This document shows positions 34,851-43,001 of a DNA stretch of 62,990 nt, piece after piece. The position numbers and the translations under genes were made by a program. A model generated the notes under the pieces. The model saw only the letters and a list, made by a program, of their open reading frames with translations, was not told where the DNA came from and did not search any database. Source of the stretch: Prolixibacteraceae bacterium. Lineage in GTDB: Bacteria; Bacteroidota; Bacteroidia; Bacteroidales; Prolixibacteraceae. Where the stretch lies: contig JAIBEY010000009.1 of assembly GCA_019459525.1 (NCBI GenBank), positions 1-62,990 on the forward strand, read 5' to 3'. Every line of letters begins with the position of its first letter. Positions within the stretch are counted from its first letter, which is position 1.

Positions 34851-36107
34851 ATGAGAAGGGATGAGGTTGAAATAATGGCTCCGGTGGGTTCGTACGAATC
34901 GCTTATGGCTGCCATTCAGGCAGGGGCCGGTTCGGTTTATTTTGGAGTGGAGCAATTAAACATGCGGGCTCGCTCGTCGAATAATTTTACGATTGAAGAT
35001 TTAAAGAAAATAACTGAAATAGCGCATTCAAAGGGTGTTAAGACTTATTTGACTGTAAACGTGGTTGTTTTCGACAACGAGCTTGACCAGCTTCGCCTGA
35101 TTATTGATGCCGCCAAAGAAGCCGGAGTTTCGGCGATCATTGCTTCCGATATTTCGGCTATTATGTATGCCCGCCAAAAAGGTGTTGAGGTACATATTTC
35201 AACCCAGGTAAACATTACGAATATCGAAGCCGTTCGTTTTTATGCGCAGTTTGCTGATGTGGTGGTGCTTGCCCGCGAAATGAATATTGGACGGGTTTGG
35301 GAAATTTCACGTCAAATCAGGGAGGAGAAAATTACCGGCCCTTCAGGCGAATTGGTAAAACTCGAAATGTTTGTGCACGGCGCGCTGTGTATGGCCGTTT
35401 CGGGCAAATGCTACCTGAGTCTCAACGAAATGAACTCGTCAGCCAACCGCGGAAGTTGCATGCAATCGTGCCGTCGTGCCTATCTGGTGACCGATAAGGA
35501 AACCGGAGCCGAACTGGAAGTTGACAACGAATACATCATGTCGCCCAAAGATCTGAAAACCATCCATTTCCTGAATAAATTACTTGATGCAGGCGTTTCG
35601 GTACTGAAAATTGAAGGAAGGGCACGCTCTCCTGAATACGTTTATACCGTTGTTGAATGCTATCGTGAAGCGGTTCAGGCTTATTTTGATGACCAGTTTA
35701 CCGATGAAAAAATAACCGATTGGGATAACCGGCTGGCAAGTGTATTTAACCGCGGGTTTTGGGATGGCTATTACCTGGGGCAACGCCTCGGCGAATGGAG
35801 CAAAAACTACGGTTCGCTGGCTACTCACCGGAAAGTTTATGTGGGCAAAGGGCTCAACTACTTCTCGAACCTGAAAGTTGCTGAATTTAAACTTGAAACC
35901 GGACCATTGAAAGTGGGTGACGAAATATACATTACCGGCCCCACAACCGGGCTGGTGAAAACGGTTGTGACCGAAATTCAGTTGGACAAACAATCGGTTT
36001 CTGAAGCTCCGAAGGGATCATACATTTCTATTCCGGTTGAAACCAAGATCAGGAAATCGGACAAATTGTATAAAATTGTGGAAGCTTCTGAGGTTAAACA
36101 GCAATAG
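34851..36107 (+). CDS. U32 family protein, TrhP-type tRNA hydroxylation protein
   Basis: U32 'peptidase' family, 418 residues. E. coli TrhP (YegQ) acts in prephenate-dependent 5-hydroxyuridine formation at tRNA U34 rather than as a protease. The opening EIMAPVGSYESLMAAIQAGA and the HGALCMAVSGKCYLS ... SCMQSCRRAY region near residues 175-210, with four conserved Cys that bind an Fe-S cluster in this family, are diagnostic. KIEGRARSPEYV follows near 255 and the C-terminal barrel-like part is typical of TrhP. RlhA is a longer relative with extra domains. No other tRNA modification gene is adjacent. Confidence 0.88.
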   Translation: MRRDEVEIMAPVGSYESLMAAIQAGAGSVYFGVEQLNMRARSSNNFTIEDLKKITEIAHSKGVKTYLTVNVVVFDNELDQLRLIIDAAKEAGVSAIIASDISAIMYARQKGVEVHISTQVNITNIEAVRFYAQFADVVVLAREMNIGRVWEISRQIREEKITGPSGELVKLEMFVHGALCMAVSGKCYLSLNEMNSSANRGSCMQSCRRAYLVTDKETGAELEVDNEYIMSPKDLKTIHFLNKLLDAGVSVLKIEGRARSPEYVYTVVECYREAVQAYFDDQFTDEKITDWDNRLASVFNRGFWDGYYLGQRLGEWSKNYGSLATHRKVYVGKGLNYFSNLKVAEFKLETGPLKVGDEIYITGPTTGLVKTVVTEIQLDKQSVSEAPKGSYISIPVETKIRKSDKLYKIVEASEVKQQ

Positions 36108-36109
36108 TC

Positions 36110-36186
36110 TGGAGTCTTGAATCTTGAATAATTTCTACTCAAGACTCATCATTCAAGATTCTAATATTCAAGATTCCAATACTCCA
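36110..36186. repeat. Palindromic element built from ATTCAAGATTC
   Basis: The left arm (36110-36130, TGGAGTCTTGAATCTTGAATA) and the right arm (36165-36186) are near-perfect complements. The 11-mer ATTCAAGATTC occurs twice directly (36151-36161, 36166-36176) and once inverted (36119-36129), with a variant CTCAAGACTC at 36139. It starts 3 nt after the U32 stop codon and fills most of the gap before the next gene. It has no T-run, so it looks more like a dispersed repeat than a plain terminator. Confidence 0.6.
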
Positions 36187-36196
36187 ACAAGCTTTG

Positions 36197-36204
36197 TATT
36201 TTTG
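36197..36204 (+). promoter_or_regulatory. -7 promoter box of the 925-residue membrane-anchored gene
   Basis: TATTTTTG, a full match to TAnnTTTG, 18 nt before the ATG at 36223 and directly after the palindromic element. No -33 element recognised. Confidence 0.45.
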
Positions 36205-36222
36205 AGATAAATTTTACCCTTT

Positions 36223-39000
36223 ATGCGAAAAATAATCGTCATTTCAGGAATTGTTTTGCTAGTGGCAGGTGCCGCTTTTTTGGGCATCAGGTATTTTCCT
36301 GTAAAATCGGAGCAGCCTGTAATTCAAACTTTTTCTACCAAGCAGAATCCTGCTTTTAAAGCTGTTCCCCGGAAAAGTCCGTTGGTTATCGAGGTGAAAA
36401 ATCAAAATGGATTTTTTGAAGCACTAAAGGGTGAAAATGCGTCGTTTGCCGAGCTCCGGGGCGTTACAGCATTTGAAAACATTTTTCAGGGGATTAGTAA
36501 ATTCCGGGATTTTGTTGGCTCGCGCCCGGGTATTGGCAACCTGTTAAAAAGTAAGTCGGTAATTATTTCGGTTAACCTAACCGGCAAAAATCAGCTTACC
36601 AATCTGTTCCTGGTACAACTAAACGATCAAAACGAATCGAATTTGGCCACTCAGCTTGTTTCTTCAGAATTGGGTTCGGCTTACACCATCAATCGGCGGA
36701 ATTATGACAATACGCCCATTTTTACAGCAAACTCGGCCAACGGGAGTTTTAGTTTTGCTTGTGTAAACGATATTTTTATGGCCAGCGAAGATTTTATCCT
36801 GGTTGAAGAAGCGATCCGGCATTCCAACTCGCAAAATTTGCTTAACAGCGAAGAATTTACCGAAACCTATAAAACCATTGAAGAAACCGCATTAGCCAAT
36901 ATCTTTATAAATCATGCAACTATTCATCAGCTTTTGGCTAAAATAGTTGCGCCTGAAATCAGGAAAACAATCAGCCAGCTTGCATCTTATTCGAGCTGGA
37001 CCGGACTCGATCTGGAGGCTGGCAAAACTGACCTGGAATTGAACGGCTACAGCTATTCGAAAGATTCGAGTGACAATTTCCTGAATATTTTTCAGGGCCA
37101 GGAGGCTCAGAAGTTGACGATTGATCAGGCAATTCCTTCACATGCGTCGTATTTTGTATCAATCAACCTGAACAATACCTCTGCTTTCCTTAATAAATAC
37201 GAAGCTTACATTAAAGCAAACGGTGTTTTTTATCCCAGGGAAATGGATTTGATCGCGTTTCAGAAAAAGACAAAGACTGACCCGGTTAAACTATTTAAAG
37301 AGGTTGCCGGAACTCAGTTTGCCGGTGTTTATACCAATATCAATAAATCGAACCCAACTCAAAACCGTTTTTTTGTTGCCGAAATTCTAAACCCGTCGGA
37401 TGCCAAAGAGAAATTAGGAAAAGCCGTTGCAGAATACAGCCGGACAAGTAAAATTGAGCAAAGTAAACTTCATACGGCATACCCAATCAACAGCAAAGTG
37501 TCTGCTGATATCTTTCAGCTTCCTATTGGAAATATGGCCGAGTCGCTTTTTGGCCGGGTTTTTTCCGGAATTGTTGGTGAGTATTTTGCGCTGTACGATA
37601 CTTACCTGATTTGGGGCGATAACCTGCCCGGAATGAAGATGTACCTGCAAAAACTTGCATCGGATCAAACTTTGGCAAACGACTCTATTTATAAAGTTTA
37701 CACGCAAAAAGGGCAGGCGAAACCCAATTTGTACCTGTATGCCAAAATTCCAAAAGTTTTCAGGTTAAAAGATGCGCTTTTAAAACCTGAAGTCAGTGCC
37801 ACCATTTCTGATCAGGAAGATATTATCCGCAAATTCAGTATTTTCTCCTGGCAGTTCTCCGTTTCTGATCATATGATTAAAAATCAGCTCAGGCTAAAAT
37901 ATGATCCAAACTTTAAAGAAGAACCGCAGGCTGTATGGCAACTTCGGCTCGATGGCGAACTGGCTCAAAAACCGAAACTGGGATATAACCATAAAGACCT
38001 TGCCAATCGTGAGGTTATTGTTTGCGACAAACAGAATAATTTATCGCTCATAACAAAAGAAGGAGTGGTTCTGTGGACGATTAAGCTTCCCGGAGAAATT
38101 ATTTCTGAAATTCACCAGGTTGATATTTACCAGACCAAGCGGTATCAGTACCTTTTCAATACGAAAACCCAGTTGTATCTGATCGACCGGATGGGAAACA
38201 ATGTGCGCAAATTTCCGGTAACCCTGAAATCGATGGCTACGAATGGAGTTTCGGTTGCCGAATACGGAAAAAACAGGGAATATCGCTTTTTTATTGCCGG
38301 GGAAGATAACCAGGTTTATGTATTCGACCGCGATGGCAAGCTAATTCCGAAATGGAATTTTAAAGGAGCTGAAAGCACAATTACCAAACCAATCAGACAT
38401 TATGAAATCGGAGACAAGGATTATTTGGTGTTTTCTGATATACAAAACACCTATTTTCTTGATCGCCAGGGGAAAAGTCGTGGAATAGAATCGGCTCCGT
38501 TTGATCGCTCCGGAAATCAGATGTATTTTATAAACGATGGAAATCCGCGGTTGATTTCTACTGACCTTTCAGGAAAAATCCACATTCAGGATTTTACCGG
38601 ACAAGCTGAAATTAAAGAATTGGGTAAATATGGCGCCGGACACCATTTTGCTGTTGATGATATTGACGGAAACGGATCGGTTGAATATCTTTTTGCTGAA
38701 GGCCGGAAACTTACCGTTTTTGCTGCTGATGGTAAAAAACTGTTCGATCGCACATTCCCTGATAATATATCCGAAACACCGTTGGTTTATTCCTTTGGTT
38801 CCGAAAACCGAAAGATTGGCGTGGTTGTGGGAGGTGAGAATAAGATTTATTTACTGGAAAAGAGTGGTTCGGTTACCAAAGGATTTCCTCTTGACGGAAA
38901 TACCTCTTTTGTTCTGGATAAATTTAACGATACCTCTACCTGGTACAACCTGGTTGTTGGCGGTGAAGGCAATTCGTTGATGAATTACCGGATTGAATAG
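36223..39000 (+). CDS. Membrane-anchored DUF3352-like and beta-propeller protein, function unknown
   Basis: 925 residues. One N-terminal transmembrane helix (IIVISGIVLLVAGAAFLGI, about 4-22) anchors it with the bulk outside the cytoplasm. Residues about 45-560 resemble DUF3352-type proteins: long mixed alpha/beta stretches with repeated IFINHATIHQLLAKI and ASYFVSINLNNTSAFLNKYEAYI-like segments. From about 600 onward it turns into a propeller-like repeat of short strands (ANREVIVCDKQNNLSLI, YLFNTKTQLYLIDRMG, VYVFDRDGKLIPKW, VEYLFAEGRKLTVFAADGKKLFD, KIYLLEKSG), about seven blades. No catalytic motif is visible. It is a single gene. A role in envelope protein interaction is possible but not shown. 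Confidence 0.75.
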   Translation: MRKIIVISGIVLLVAGAAFLGIRYFPVKSEQPVIQTFSTKQNPAFKAVPRKSPLVIEVKNQNGFFEALKGENASFAELRGVTAFENIFQGISKFRDFVGSRPGIGNLLKSKSVIISVNLTGKNQLTNLFLVQLNDQNESNLATQLVSSELGSAYTINRRNYDNTPIFTANSANGSFSFACVNDIFMASEDFILVEEAIRHSNSQNLLNSEEFTETYKTIEETALANIFINHATIHQLLAKIVAPEIRKTISQLASYSSWTGLDLEAGKTDLELNGYSYSKDSSDNFLNIFQGQEAQKLTIDQAIPSHASYFVSINLNNTSAFLNKYEAYIKANGVFYPREMDLIAFQKKTKTDPVKLFKEVAGTQFAGVYTNINKSNPTQNRFFVAEILNPSDAKEKLGKAVAEYSRTSKIEQSKLHTAYPINSKVSADIFQLPIGNMAESLFGRVFSGIVGEYFALYDTYLIWGDNLPGMKMYLQKLASDQTLANDSIYKVYTQKGQAKPNLYLYAKIPKVFRLKDALLKPEVSATISDQEDIIRKFSIFSWQFSVSDHMIKNQLRLKYDPNFKEEPQAVWQLRLDGELAQKPKLGYNHKDLANREVIVCDKQNNLSLITKEGVVLWTIKLPGEIISEIHQVDIYQTKRYQYLFNTKTQLYLIDRMGNNVRKFPVTLKSMATNGVSVAEYGKNREYRFFIAGEDNQVYVFDRDGKLIPKWNFKGAESTITKPIRHYEIGDKDYLVFSDIQNTYFLDRQGKSRGIESAPFDRSGNQMYFINDGNPRLISTDLSGKIHIQDFTGQAEIKELGKYGAGHHFAVDDIDGNGSVEYLFAEGRKLTVFAADGKKLFDRTFPDNISETPLVYSFGSENRKIGVVVGGENKIYLLEKSGSVTKGFPLDGNTSFVLDKFNDTSTWYNLVVGGEGNSLMNYRIE

Positions 39001-39391
39001 ACCTACCTTTATATCTTATTTTCGATATTTTTCATAGTCAGTATTGAAATCATTGAAACGCTTAGTAATCACCATTCCTATCAGTGCCAGGCAAATCGGG
39101 AAATATGAAGTTTAATGCCTGAAAGATGCCAGTGGTTTGCTAAAACAGTGTTGATGAATACGCTGACCGGTTGAAAATTGCGGACACAGGGAGCCGCATA
39201 TTTTACATCGACAAGGTTTTTTCAATGCTTATCCCAACTTCCTACTGAAGATTTGGCACCGGCAGGACAGAAATCTAGTTTTGCAATGTATTTTATGCAA
39301 ATTTAAAGTTAAACTTTAAATTTGCATAAAGTAGATTGCTTTTTATTTTTATTTATATATTTTTAAATTTCGATTTTAAAATTGCATAATT
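39001..39391. other. Gap with a possible gene remnant and a large palindrome
   Basis: 391 nt without an intact gene. On the minus strand, a 31-codon open stretch ending at 39016 reads like a membrane-protein tail (LALIGMVITKRFNDF ... NTDYEKYRK) and continues upstream only after a one-base shift and then a stop, so it may be the end of a decayed gene. The right part (39292-39390) holds the palindrome and half-site described separately. Confidence 0.3.
39292..39330. repeat. Perfect 39-bp palindrome upstream of the DUF4143 ATPase gene
   Basis: Two perfect 19-bp arms, TTTATGCAAATTTAAAGTT (39292-39310) and its complement (39312-39330), around a single A. A third, imperfect half (TTTAAAATTGCATAA-like, 39375-39390; 14 of 16 bases match) ends directly before the GTG start of the ATPase gene. 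The position suggests an operator or a strong transcript hairpin; the symmetry and AT content would also allow cruciform extrusion. Confidence 0.65.
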
Positions 39392-40552
39392 GTGTTTATC
39401 TCACGCGAAATTTATAATGAACTGATCGAATCGTGTAACACCTTTCCGGTAGTTACCATCACCGGACCAAGGCAATCGGGAAAAACAACCTTACTCAAAA
39501 ATGTTTTTCCTGATAAGAAATATGTTTCGCTCGAAGATCCGGATGTACGTCAGCTTGCTTTGGCAGACCCACGAACATTCCTAAATCAATCGGATACAGG
39601 ATTGATTATTGATGAAATCCAGCGGGTTCCTGAATTGGTTTCGTATATACAGGGAATTGTAGATCGGCTTCAACTTCCTGGTTATTATATCCTCTCCGGA
39701 AGTCAGCAGTTCGAACTCTCGCAAACGATTTCACAATCACTGGCCGGACGAACGGCAATCCTACGATTATTGCCTTTTTCGTTGCATGAAATTCAAGTCG
39801 TTTCAACCAATTCAACAGTTGATGAAATCATTTATAAAGGTTTTTATCCAAGAGTGTACAACCAGCCAGAGATAAATCCAACGCGATATTACAGCAGTTA
39901 CCTGGAAACCTATATCGAACGCGATCTGCGACAATTGATTAACGTGAAAGATTTGCGGCAGTTTGAACTGTTTTTGCGTTTGTGTGCCGGAAGGGTCGGG
40001 CAGATTTTTGTTGCAAGCAATCTGGCTAACGAGGTTGGGGTAACAGTGCCAACTATCCAATCGTGGCTTTCTATTCTCGAAGCATCTTATGTTGTGTATC
40101 TGCTTCAGCCTTTTCATGCTAATATCAGTAAACGCCTGATTAAATCACCCAAGATTTTCTTTTACGATGTGGGTTTGGCTGCATTCCTTTCAGGAATAAA
40201 TGAACAGTACCAGCTTTTCAACAGTCCGTTAAAAGGGTCCCTGTTCGAAAATCTGGTTGTGATGGAAATGCTCAAAAATAAATACAATCGCTTTAAACCC
40301 TATCAACTTTATCATTACCGCGATAGTAACAGCAATGAGGTTGATTTGATCATGGATTATTCTACCCATCTTGATGCTATGGAGATCAAATCGTCACAAA
40401 CTTTTGACAGCAGCTTCTTAAAAGGACTCAAGTATATTCGCGAACTTCTGCCCCAAAAGATAAGAAACACAACAGTTTGCTATTCCGGCGAAATTGAGCA
40501 AACAGTTGGAGATAGCAAGCTGGTGAATTATAAAAATATTGCGAGAGGTTAA
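39392..40552 (+). CDS. DUF4143 AAA-type ATPase
   Basis: 386 residues. The N-terminal AAA ATPase (about 15-200) has Walker A TGPRQSGKTTLLKN, Walker B TGLIIDEIQRVPEL and a sensor segment YILSGSQQFELSQTISQSLAGRTA. The C-terminal DUF4143 part ends in a nuclease-like signature, YHYRDSNSNEVDLIMD ... AMEIKSSQ, which has the D/E-x-K pattern of PD-(D/E)xK folds. These proteins are widespread in Bacteroidota, often horizontally moved, and their role is unsettled; transcription repair, DNA handling and defence are all suggested for relatives. The start is GTG, since no ATG fits. A palindrome and half-site stand directly upstream. Confidence 0.85.
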   Translation: MFISREIYNELIESCNTFPVVTITGPRQSGKTTLLKNVFPDKKYVSLEDPDVRQLALADPRTFLNQSDTGLIIDEIQRVPELVSYIQGIVDRLQLPGYYILSGSQQFELSQTISQSLAGRTAILRLLPFSLHEIQVVSTNSTVDEIIYKGFYPRVYNQPEINPTRYYSSYLETYIERDLRQLINVKDLRQFELFLRLCAGRVGQIFVASNLANEVGVTVPTIQSWLSILEASYVVYLLQPFHANISKRLIKSPKIFFYDVGLAAFLSGINEQYQLFNSPLKGSLFENLVVMEMLKNKYNRFKPYQLYHYRDSNSNEVDLIMDYSTHLDAMEIKSSQTFDSSFLKGLKYIRELLPQKIRNTTVCYSGEIEQTVGDSKLVNYKNIARG

Positions 40553-40567
40553 TCTACCAATAACAGA

Positions 40568-40595
40568 AAACCCGGACTCTTCTGAATCCGGGTTT
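40568..40595. terminator. Terminator between the DUF4143 gene and the TIM-barrel gene
   Basis: Perfect 9-bp stem, AAACCCGGA (40568-40576) with TCCGGGTTT (40587-40595), 10-nt loop, A-rich left and TTTG right. It lies between converging genes and can serve either direction. Confidence 0.75.
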
Positions 40596-40648
40596 GTATG
40601 TATTCCAATTGATTTTTTACTGGAAACGGAGCACTGTCCACTTTTTTA

Positions 40649-41554
40649 TCAGGCTTCCTTCCACTGTTCGCGCATCAGTTTTACTGCGGCAGGTAAGGTG
40701 ATTTTTGAATCGCCCACCGATCCGCATTCAAAACTCACATAGTCCTGATAGTTAATTTCTTTCAGGCCACGGAACCCATTGACGTAGATATCTGCATCTC
40801 CATCTTCTCCGGGCATTTTACGGCGTTTGCGGCTGGCGATATGTACATGGTGCAAATAATCGCCTGCTGCCAGAAATGCCGCGCGGTCGTTGGTTTCTTC
40901 CCAGGTCATGTGCCAGAAGTCGCCCATTACCGCAGCGCCAGCGCTGTTTACGTCACGAATAATGGCAGCGCCATCGGCAACCTGACGGCAGAAATAGCAT
41001 TCCTGACGGTTGAGTGGTTCGAGCAAAAGCCGGGTTTTATGCTGAAGTGCGTAATCGCCGAGTTCTTTCATTTGTCCAACCAGCAATTCGCGGGCTTCTT
41101 TGTCGGGCAACGATTTTTGGTTGTTAAAGGCAGGTACAAAAATTACCCCGGTTGAACCCAGTTCGCCAGCCGCACCAATAATCACTTTCAACGAATCCAT
41201 GCACTTTTTCTGAATGGCAGGATCGTCGGCAATCAGCCAGCCTTCAAATCCGGCGCAAATCGCACTCACTTTCACGTTGCGGTTCTGCAAAGCTAGTTGT
41301 ATTTCATTCACTCTTTTTTCAAGACCACCACCCCAAATTTCAAGGCCAACAATATCCAAAGATTCCATGAAATCGAGTTTTTCGGTCAGTGTGTTGCCTG
41401 GGGCAACGCCTTCCTGACACGAAATTTTCAATTTGGCGGATTTCTTTTTGCCTGAGGCCGGCTCACCCTTAAAAGAAGAGAAAAGGCCGCCTGATGCAGC
41501 TAATGCTGCACCAGAAACGGCTGTTCCTAAAAAAGATCTTCTGTTAAGCGGCAT
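40649..41554 (-). CDS. Tat-exported sugar phosphate isomerase/epimerase-like TIM-barrel protein
   Basis: 301 residues with a twin-arginine signal, NRRSFLGTAVSGAALAASGG, so it is probably folded in the cytoplasm and exported. The mature part is a xylose isomerase-like TIM barrel with the usual metal ligands: Glu in LLLEPLNR, Asp in GDFWHM, His in HHVHIASRKRR and Glu in SFECGS. Such proteins isomerise or epimerise sugars, hydroxypyruvate or keto-sugars; the substrate is unknown. It is last in a three-gene operon with a Gfo/Idh/MocA oxidoreductase 3 nt upstream and a tetraheme cytochrome-SUMF1 protein, which suggests it processes the oxidised product. Confidence 0.85.
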   Translation of the reverse strand: MPLNRRSFLGTAVSGAALAASGGLFSSFKGEPASGKKKSAKLKISCQEGVAPGNTLTEKLDFMESLDIVGLEIWGGGLEKRVNEIQLALQNRNVKVSAICAGFEGWLIADDPAIQKKCMDSLKVIIGAAGELGSTGVIFVPAFNNQKSLPDKEARELLVGQMKELGDYALQHKTRLLLEPLNRQECYFCRQVADGAAIIRDVNSAGAAVMGDFWHMTWEETNDRAAFLAAGDYLHHVHIASRKRRKMPGEDGDADIYVNGFRGLKEINYQDYVSFECGSVGDSKITLPAAVKLMREQWKEA

Positions 41555-41557
41555 ACC

Positions 41558-42967
41558 TTATCGTGTTTGGTTTCCCTGCGGCGTTCCTGCAATGTGAATA
41601 AATTCGGGCAGTATAAATTCTTTCCCTGCACCGTACCCTTCTTTGGCAGCAGCCATCGTTTTGGTCATGTCAATATCTTTTGGCATAAGGTCAAGCGGCG
41701 AAGCAGTCATTTCATCCCAGGTGATTTTCTTTCCGGTGTAAGCCGATTCTCGCCCCATGATGGCAGCCATGTTGGCAACAGCCGTTTCTGATGCCTGTTC
41801 AATCGGCTTTCCGGCGCGGATATGGTTAATCCAGTTCACATGTTCCAAGGTATATGGATCGGTTTGTTTGAAATTGGCTTTTTCGGCTTCGTAGTCGTAT
41901 TTCCATATTTCGTTGCCAGTCAGGTCTTTGATGATGTGTCCGTCGGAAGTCCATGATCCTTTGGTGCCCTGAATAAATTCCCATACGCCACCTTCAGTTC
42001 CGTTGAGCTGGCGACAGGTGCTGTGAATGTGAATACCGTTTTCCATTTCAAAATCGACGCTGAAATTGTCGAACTGGTTACCGGTAACGCGACGCTGGCG
42101 CGAGCCGAATCCAAGTGATGATTTTGGTTTTAATCCTGAAAACCAAGTGAATACATCCAGATTGTGAACATGCTGTTCAACAATATGGTCGCCCGAAAGC
42201 CATCCCCAGTTTACCCAGTCGCGAATCATCCATTCCAGATCCGACCATTGCGGGTTGCGGTCCTTGTACCAGAGCATACCTCCACACCAGTAAACAGTTC
42301 CACCGGTTATTTCGCCGATAGCGCCGTTCATGATTTGTTCGTATGAAGCTACATAATCGCGTTTATGGTGACGTTGCGTACCTGTTACCACGCAAAGGCC
42401 TTTAGCCTGTGCCTGCTTGGCTGTAGCCACAATGGTGCGGTAACCTACCGGATCAACGCAAATCGGTTTTTCGAGGAAGCAATGTTTGCCTTTTTCCACC
42501 GCGTACTTGAAAATTTCGGGGCGGAAATTGGGCGGAGTAGCGGTAATAATCACGTCCACATCGCTGTCAATAACTTTTTGATAAGCGTCGAGCCCCACAA
42601 ATTTTTTGTCTGCCGCAATGTCGATATTTTTCTCTTTTTTCAGGTTTGCAGCTAACTCTTCCAGACGGTCGGCGAAAGTATCGCCTAAAGCCACAATAGT
42701 AACATTATCGGCCGCGTTAAGGAAATTAAACGCAGCACCGGAGCCACGCCCGCCACAGCCGATTATTCCGGCTCTCAGCGGTTTGCCGTCTGTAGCCTTA
42801 TCAACCAGGTTGGGTAAGTAATAAGAGCCTGGCTCTTTCAAAGGTTGTATTTTTGGAGTACTGCTGCACGATGACAACGCTGCAACACTTCCTGTACCAA
42901 TTGCGCCCAATGCCCCGGCCAAAGCCGAGCTTTTCAAGAATGAACGTCTGTCAACACCTTTTTTCAT
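41558..42967 (-). CDS. Tat lipoprotein Gfo/Idh/MocA family oxidoreductase
   Basis: 469 residues. The signal combines a twin-arginine motif (DRRSFLKSSALAGALGA) with a lipobox ending ALSSC, so the protein is probably a Tat-exported lipoprotein with its cofactor already bound. The nucleotide site is AGIIGCGGRGSGAA near residue 66, followed by the family's EKPICVDP near 165 (catalytic Lys) and GDHIVEQHVHNLDVFTW near 268, with the His-x-x-Asn-x-Asp pattern. Family members oxidise or reduce sugars and cyclitols with NAD(P). In the periplasm a bound NADH must be recycled by another electron acceptor; the cytochrome gene just upstream (34 nt) is a candidate. The substrate is unknown. Confidence 0.88.
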   Translation of the reverse strand: MKKGVDRRSFLKSSALAGALGAIGTGSVAALSSCSSTPKIQPLKEPGSYYLPNLVDKATDGKPLRAGIIGCGGRGSGAAFNFLNAADNVTIVALGDTFADRLEELAANLKKEKNIDIAADKKFVGLDAYQKVIDSDVDVIITATPPNFRPEIFKYAVEKGKHCFLEKPICVDPVGYRTIVATAKQAQAKGLCVVTGTQRHHKRDYVASYEQIMNGAIGEITGGTVYWCGGMLWYKDRNPQWSDLEWMIRDWVNWGWLSGDHIVEQHVHNLDVFTWFSGLKPKSSLGFGSRQRRVTGNQFDNFSVDFEMENGIHIHSTCRQLNGTEGGVWEFIQGTKGSWTSDGHIIKDLTGNEIWKYDYEAEKANFKQTDPYTLEHVNWINHIRAGKPIEQASETAVANMAAIMGRESAYTGKKITWDEMTASPLDLMPKDIDMTKTMAAAKEGYGAGKEFILPEFIHIAGTPQGNQTR

Positions 42968-43001
42968 AACGGATAAATTTTAAATGTGGATAGTCAGTTA
43001 T

